Shown here piece by piece: positions 59,860-64,000 of a stretch of DNA of 64,000 nucleotides; position 1 is the stretch's first letter, and every line of letters begins with the position of its first letter. The notes under the pieces are model-generated. The model made no database searches. It was not told where the DNA came from and was given only the letters and a program-made list of their open reading frames with translations. Source of the DNA: a virus; the IMG/VR virus record IMGVR_UViG_3300027714_000004, positions 1 through 64,000 of that record, one strand, 5' to 3'. The position numbers and the translations under genes are program-made.

Positions 59860-60747
59860 ATGATGTCACACAGTACTACTAAAATTATGGAGGCTTACTT
59901 GTCAATGAAGGTCTCCGAGCAAGAAGCACTTGCCGAAGCTAAAAAGTTGGATGCAGTAGACGATAAGGCGAACGATAAGAAGTTCACTGATCGTAAAGAT
60001 AAAGATATAGATAACGACGGTGACGTAGATTCATCTGATGAGTTCTTACATAAGAAGCGTAAGGCAATCGACAACGAGATTGACGGTGGAGAGAAACCTG
60101 CTGACAATGCTAAACCTAAGAAGGGTGTTAATCCTTTCAAGAAGGAAGAAGTTGAGACTGACGAAGCACGTCAAATGAAAGATCCTAAGAAAGATTCTAT
60201 GGTCACTAAGGGTGGTAAGACTATCGTAATCGACAAGTCTAAGGAAGCAGAATACCTCAAGAAGGGTTGGACTCTATCCGAAGAAAAAGACGAAGAAGAA
60301 GATGATGTCGAGACTGATAAGAAACCTTTCCCACCTAAGAAGAAGAAGCCTGCAGATGTGGATGGTGATGTTGAAGAACCAGAAGCTGACGGAGATTCCG
60401 ATATTAAAAAGAATCCTAAGACTGCTGATAAGAAAGCAGAGATCTCTAAGATCGAAAGTGTAGATACTCGTTCTGCGTTTGAAAAGATGTGGACTGAGAT
60501 TGCTGAAGCAATGGACGCTAAGAAGGCTGCAAAAAATGCTACTGCACCGGATAAGTATGACGATACTGCTTCACCAAACGATAAGAAATTTATCGACATG
60601 CATAAGAAGTCTGACAAGAAGATCGAAGATGGCGAAGAAGCTGGACACGATGTGACCTTTAAAGCTGGTGGTAAGACTATGAAACAAGCCCCTGCTCGAA
60701 GTGGTGCAGACAATCTAAAGAACGGTGATACAAAGTCACCAAAATAA
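59860..60747 (+). CDS. Acidic/basic prohead-core-like protein with gp21-type sites
   Basis: The 295-residue product is nearly all Lys, Asp and Glu. It contains KIME/A (11), ALAE/A (26) and EIAE/A (216) sites and a dockerin-like calcium motif (KDIDNDGDVDSSDEF at about 48-62) followed by LHKKRKAID, a signature seen in marine phage prohead or virion proteins. Low complexity and gp21 sites suggest an internal head protein that is cut at maturation. A second Met at codon 2 is an alternative start. Confidence 0.68.
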   Translation: MMSHSTTKIMEAYLSMKVSEQEALAEAKKLDAVDDKANDKKFTDRKDKDIDNDGDVDSSDEFLHKKRKAIDNEIDGGEKPADNAKPKKGVNPFKKEEVETDEARQMKDPKKDSMVTKGGKTIVIDKSKEAEYLKKGWTLSEEKDEEEDDVETDKKPFPPKKKKPADVDGDVEEPEADGDSDIKKNPKTADKKAEISKIESVDTRSAFEKMWTEIAEAMDAKKAAKNATAPDKYDDTASPNDKKFIDMHKKSDKKIEDGEEAGHDVTFKAGGKTMKQAPARSGADNLKNGDTKSPK

Positions 60748-60766
60748 ATGATTAGGAATTGATGAC

Positions 60767-60997
60767 ATGTTTACTGATATTTTCCACTATGTTTTAAATC
60801 TATTTCGTCAGGATGATCCCACTAAAGTAGTTAGTGAAAAGACTCCTACGGCAGATACCAATCTTCGAATGATAGAAGATATGACCAAACGTGAACTAGA
60901 TGAACTAGGTAACGCTAATGGTTTGCACCTAGATCGTCGTCGTAAGAAGACTATCATGATTGCAAAACTACAGGAAGCTGGAATCCATCACGGATAA
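60767..60997 (+). CDS. Small protein with SAP/HeH-like module
   Basis: The 76-residue product has a hydrophobic first part (FTDIFHYVLNLFRQD) and a C-terminal helix-extended loop-helix (MIEDMTKRELDELGNANGLH, then RRRKKTIMIAKLQEAG) of the SAP/HeH type that can bind DNA. The gene at 42023 has a similar tail after its membrane segment. Confidence 0.6.
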   Translation: MFTDIFHYVLNLFRQDDPTKVVSEKTPTADTNLRMIEDMTKRELDELGNANGLHLDRRRKKTIMIAKLQEAGIHHG

Positions 60998-61017
60998 TCC
61001 AGATCAGATCAAACGAA

Positions 61018-61046
61018 CCACAGTCAGTATCGACCTTTGACTGTGG
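61018..61046 (+). terminator. Perfect 9-bp hairpin, possible terminator
   Basis: CCACAGTCA and TGACTGTGG pair around an 11-base loop. Only a weak ATTTCTT tract follows, so it may also protect the 3' end. A further ACTAAATA/TATTTAGT hairpin occurs at about 61092-61119. Confidence 0.55.
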
Positions 61047-61133
61047 ATTTCTTGTGTCTGTAGATATGTATTATCACGTCTTATCTTAGAACTAAATACC
61101 ATTTAATACTATTTAGTTTAAAGACCCCATACT

Positions 61134-61502
61134 ATGAAGTTAAATAAGAATAACCTTGTTATCTATGCTGCAAAGCACTACTACAACCCCACCCATATCG
61201 ATGGTGAAGAGTTCTTTGATGATCTCAAACGTTTTAAATACGTCAAGAGACTTGTCAATCGATATCAACTGAATGGTGACCTAGCGGAACGTCTCATTCT
61301 AAACCACCTCATTGTTATCTTCAATGTGTTTGGTCATGAGGCGGGAGTAGAGATGTTGGCATTAAAATTGCCGTTAGAACAGTGGCCAACAATCAAACCA
61401 TTCCTTGTATTTCTTCAGGCGATAAAAAATGAGGACATTACAGGTATTGATATGGATAAATACGTAGTAACCAAATTGAGAGAATTACGATGGGCATCCT
61501 AA
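61134..61502 (+). CDS. Conserved marine T4-like phage protein (DUF7207-like)
   Basis: The 122-residue helical product has the start MKLNKNNLVIYAAKHYYNPT, then EEFFDDLKRFKYVKRLVNRY and LAERLILNHLIVIFNVF, shared by a small protein family of T4-like cyanophages and relatives. Function is not known. It overlaps the next gene by 13 bp. Confidence 0.75.
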   Translation: MKLNKNNLVIYAAKHYYNPTHIDGEEFFDDLKRFKYVKRLVNRYQLNGDLAERLILNHLIVIFNVFGHEAGVEMLALKLPLEQWPTIKPFLVFLQAIKNEDITGIDMDKYVVTKLRELRWAS

Positions 61503-62083
61503 AGTCTGCGGTAGACGTAGTATATACAATTAGATTTCTGAAACTACTCGTCACTAAGTTCGAGGATACAGGTGCGTTTAAAGCTGGTATCATTGATAAA
61601 GACGGGAAGAAAAACCCAGACTTCACTACCGATCGTATGGATGATCGCGAAGCATACCGCGAACACTATACCGCATTCCATCGTCTAGTGTTTAACCTAA
61701 AGAAGATCATGGCAAAGGCCCCTGGCGGTACTTCGGTAGTCGCTCGATATGGTGCTGCACTTGCATTGATTAAGGAACACGGAGACCTCTCGGACTCTAA
61801 TCTACAGAAGATTCATGAAGCGTCTGGTATAGATGTCATGGATATTCTAATGGAAAGTTCTCAGTGGTATGTACTGGAGAACGGGTGTGTTGGTCAGGGG
61901 GTGTACCGTATGCGTAATGACTCTATGACGACCTCTGCGGACGAACTAGTACGTAAGGGTGACCAGATCCGTATCGCGGAGGACAACCTATCACATGACG
62001 TTCTAGGCATCTCCATTTTTGAAGGAACCCACTTACGAACAGGTAGACGTGTACTGTTCTCTGCTAATGAGATAACGAAATGA
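61490..62083 (+). CDS. Conserved virion-region protein, unknown
   Basis: The 197-residue product has a conserved N-terminus (SAVDVVYTIRFLKLLVTKFE) that recurs in marine T4-like phages. A helical middle is followed by a beta-rich C-terminal part (ENGCVGQGVYRMRNDSMTTS). No enzyme motif. Coupled to both neighbours, so the three genes form one unit. Confidence 0.7.
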   Translation: MGILKSAVDVVYTIRFLKLLVTKFEDTGAFKAGIIDKDGKKNPDFTTDRMDDREAYREHYTAFHRLVFNLKKIMAKAPGGTSVVARYGAALALIKEHGDLSDSNLQKIHEASGIDVMDILMESSQWYVLENGCVGQGVYRMRNDSMTTSADELVRKGDQIRIAEDNLSHDVLGISIFEGTHLRTGRRVLFSANEITK

Positions 62084-62262
62084 AAACCTACGAAGAATTC
62101 ATGAAACAGTTCGACGAAGAGATCACTAACAACACCACCGGAGTAGCTGGTGCAGGTGATAACCCAGAACAAATTGTCGTTGTACGCAAAAAACATGACC
62201 GTAAGAAGAAGCGCAAAGATGCTGCCGCTATACTCCGAAGAATATTCCCCGATAAATTCTAA
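62080..62262 (+). CDS. Small basic protein with IPIII-like N-terminus
   Basis: The 60-residue product begins MKTYEEFMKQF, close to MKTYQEFIAEA of the T4 internal proteins that define the capsid-targeting sequence. The gp21-type site is not clean here (FDE/E). The C-terminal half is Lys/Arg-rich (VRKKHDRKKKRKDAAAILRR). A small head-packaged DNA-associated protein is likely by analogy. Confidence 0.65.
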   Translation: MKTYEEFMKQFDEEITNNTTGVAGAGDNPEQIVVVRKKHDRKKKRKDAAAILRRIFPDKF

Positions 62263-62280
62263 AAAAAATAGATTTACCCC

Positions 62281-62309
62281 TTTACAGAGTACTCATAATA
62301 CTATATAAT
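62281..62309 (+). promoter_or_regulatory. Early-type promoter for 62335 gene
   Basis: TTTACA and TATAAT with 17 bp between, 25 bp before the ATG. Confidence 0.8.
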
Positions 62310-62334
62310 CTATACCTACACTAAGGATTATATT

Positions 62335-62685
62335 ATGAAACTACTGCACCACGCTGACTACATGATAGTCATTCTCGAAAAGATGAATGATGTTGAAGAA
62401 GTTCTTGAAGAACTAGTTCCACACCAATTTTGTGAGAGCAATATAATCTATGTTGCTATGCAAGGTTACTCCGTTTTTGACAGAGTGTCCAAAGAAAGAT
62501 TCCTAGTACAAAATCCAGAGAGCCCGTTCAGTAATCATCTGATGTGGGAAGGACTCTTTGACTCCGCAGAACAGGAAGACTATATACAAAAGTGTTGCGA
62601 GAAGTTCTGGAACACTGGTAAGAAGATGGTTATCGAAGATTACGATTACCAAGAAGATGAACCTTTTTACGATTATAGCAAGTAA
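62335..62685 (+). CDS. Unknown early acidic protein
   Basis: The 116-residue product (MKLLHHADYMIVILEKMNDV, then WEGLFDSAEQEDYIQKCCEK) is acidic with an alpha/beta pattern. It has its own early-type promoter and AAGGATTAT site. No family recognised. The small size and early expression suggest host takeover, but there is no direct evidence. Confidence 0.7.
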   Translation: MKLLHHADYMIVILEKMNDVEEVLEELVPHQFCESNIIYVAMQGYSVFDRVSKERFLVQNPESPFSNHLMWEGLFDSAEQEDYIQKCCEKFWNTGKKMVIEDYDYQEDEPFYDYSK

Positions 62686-62690
62686 AGGGG

Positions 62691-62719
62691 TTGACAAGTA
62701 GAGTCCCCTAGAGTATAAT
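62691..62719 (+). promoter_or_regulatory. Early-type promoter for nrdA
   Basis: Perfect TTGACA, 17 bp, TATAAT, about 80 bp before the reductase start. Confidence 0.9.
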
Positions 62720-62797
62720 ATAGCAGATCTACTACATAGAAGACATCACTAATAAAGATGTCCTGATATAACTTACACGCAATATAATGGAATAATA

Positions 62798-64000
62798 ATG
62801 ACAGTTGAAGTGAAATATGAACGGGACGAATTACTCACAGATTATGCTGTGGGTATGCTAAAAGACTTCTATATGGTCGACGGAGAGACCTCTCCTCAAG
62901 ATGCATATGCCAGAGCAGCGACTGCTTGGTCTATGTATAAAGGTCAGTTGGATGAAGTGTTGGCACGAAGACTGTATGAGTATGTTTCCAAGAAATGGTT
63001 CATGTTTTCCTCCCCCGTACTGTCAAATGCTCCGGTAGGTGATAAAAAATCTAAAGGATTGCCGATCTCATGTTTCCTTACATACGTACCTGATACGTTA
63101 GAAGGTTTAATCGAGCACTCTTCTGAGTTGCGTTGGTTGTCCGTGATGGGTGGTGGTGTCGGTGGCCACTGGGGTGACGTGCGTACGGTGTCTGACATTG
63201 CGCCTGGCCCGATTCCTTTCCTACACACAGTAGACGCAGACATGATTGCGTATCGTCAAGGGAAGACCCGTAAGGGGTCATATGCGGCATACCTAGATGT
63301 GCATCATCCAGACATTATAGAATTCCTAAATATACGTATCCCTACTGGGGACGTACAAAGGAAAGCATTGAACATTCACAATGCTATAAATATTACTGAT
63401 GAGTTTATGACCGCAGTAATAGGTAACACAGATTTTAACTTGCGTGACCCCAAAGATGGTTCAGTAAAAGAAGCTATCGATGCACGTAAGTTATGGGAAA
63501 GAATCCTTGAGGTTCGATTCCGTACGGGTGAACCGTACTTAAACTTTATTGACGCTGCGAATCGCGATCTCCCCCAACCTCTAAAGGATAAGGGACTAAA
63601 GATTCACGGGTCAAACTTATGTAATGAAATTCACTTACCGACATCAGAAGATAGAACTGCGGTATGTTGTCTGTCTTCCCTCAACTTAGAGTACTATGAG
63701 GATTGGAAGGACACCAACATTGTACGAGATATCGTCCGTATGTTGGATAACGTTCTTGAGTACTTTATTGAGAACGCACCGGACAGCATCTCTAGAGCAA
63801 GATACTCTGCGGAACGTGAAAGATCAATTGGATTGGGTGCAATGGGATTCCATTCACTCTTACAGAAACACTCTGTTGCTTGGGAGTCTGATAAAGCTCG
63901 GGAAATTAATAAAGTAGTTTTCGAGAATATTAAGAAACAAGCAGTAGAAGAGTCTTGGCTCCTTGCGAAAGAGCGAGGTGAATACTCGGACGGTTTAGGT
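62798..64000 (+). CDS. nrdA: Ribonucleotide reductase large subunit (3' partial)
   Basis: The frame stays open to the end of the window (401 codons seen). It begins MTVEVKYERDELLTDYAVGM without an ATP-cone. Catalytic-barrel features are visible: SSPVLSNAP and SCFLTYVPDTLEGL with the first redox Cys, MGGGVGGHWGDVR, SNLCNEIHLPTS (about 271-282) and AVCCLSSLNLEYY (about 288-300). This fits a class I alpha subunit of marine T4-like phages. It supplies deoxynucleotides for phage DNA. The lack of the cone suggests loss of overall activity control. Confidence 0.92.
   Translation, partial: MTVEVKYERDELLTDYAVGMLKDFYMVDGETSPQDAYARAATAWSMYKGQLDEVLARRLYEYVSKKWFMFSSPVLSNAPVGDKKSKGLPISCFLTYVPDTLEGLIEHSSELRWLSVMGGGVGGHWGDVRTVSDIAPGPIPFLHTVDADMIAYRQGKTRKGSYAAYLDVHHPDIIEFLNIRIPTGDVQRKALNIHNAINITDEFMTAVIGNTDFNLRDPKDGSVKEAIDARKLWERILEVRFRTGEPYLNFIDAANRDLPQPLKDKGLKIHGSNLCNEIHLPTSEDRTAVCCLSSLNLEYYEDWKDTNIVRDIVRMLDNVLEYFIENAPDSISRARYSAERERSIGLGAMGFHSLLQKHSVAWESDKAREINKVVFENIKKQAVEESWLLAKERGEYSDGLG

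Noticed and set aside
60171-60713. Minus-strand frame of 180 codons
   Set aside because: It is antisense to a Lys/Asp/Glu-rich gene, where stops are rare by composition. The product is Ser/Phe-rich and unlike any protein.

Overview
This window is one continuous segment of a T4-like myovirus genome (tailed phage, Tevenvirinae-type core). The evidence is the recognisable T4 gene series in near-canonical order (gp13 to gp23, uvsY, uvsW, gp55, gp47, gp46, gp45, gp44, gp62, regA, gp43, uvsX, gp41), T4-type late promoters (TATAAATA) and a gp55 sigma factor. Many accessory genes are of the kind seen in marine T4-like phages: hsp20, 2OG-Fe(II) oxygenases, Ala-rich or repeat-rich fibre proteins, DUF5824-type virion proteins. 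Two lipoprotein signals, a SleB hydrolase with a signal peptide and a periplasmic-type haem enzyme point to a Gram-negative host. All credible genes are on the + strand. The first gene is cut at its 5' end and the last (ribonucleotide reductase) at its 3' end.

Layout. 1-2.7 kb: end of a repeat-rich fibre-like gene. 2.8-14.7 kb: neck, terminase, tail, portal and prohead genes. 14.9-16.3 kb: a lipoprotein, a tube-fold protein and a 2OG oxygenase. 16.3-26.2 kb: recombination, late transcription, clamp and clamp loader, RegA, with one tRNA. 26.3-31.6 kb: accessory block (Hsp20, a possible glycosyltransferase, C5-cytosine methyltransferase, SAM methyltransferase, ParB-like protein plus PP-loop ATPase) lying between regA and gp43, which adjoin in T4. 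31.7-43 kb: DNA polymerase, a primase-like protein, two nucleotide-sugar enzymes, UvsX, gp41 helicase and small accessory genes. 43.1-46.8 kb: SleB hydrolase and structural proteins. 44-50 kb: seven tRNAs interleaved with a GroES homologue, a di-haem cytochrome c peroxidase lipoprotein and probable structured RNAs. 50.3-62.3 kb: a nuclease and a series of virion or head-cargo candidates. 62.3-64 kb: a small gene and nrdA.

Regulation. Early-type promoters are very uniform (TTGACA-like, 17 bp, TATAAT). Several lie inside the 3' end of the upstream gene, so replication genes can be transcribed individually. Late promoters precede the virion genes.

The most notable candidates are: (1) a group of at least eight proteins with a shared N-terminal peptide of the form M-x-x-F-x-x-[FY]-[LI]-x-E, followed by or containing [LI]-x-E/[AGS] sites like those of the T4 prohead protease gp21; several look like polyproteins, suggesting enzymes packaged in the head and delivered with the DNA; (2) a phage-encoded di-haem peroxidase lipoprotein inside the tRNA cluster; (3) a ParB-like/PP-loop gene pair beside two methyltransferases; (4) two structured non-coding regions in the tRNA cluster, one with mutually exclusive terminator and anti-terminator stems; (5) promoters placed so that gp43 and the next gene may be read from leaderless mRNA.
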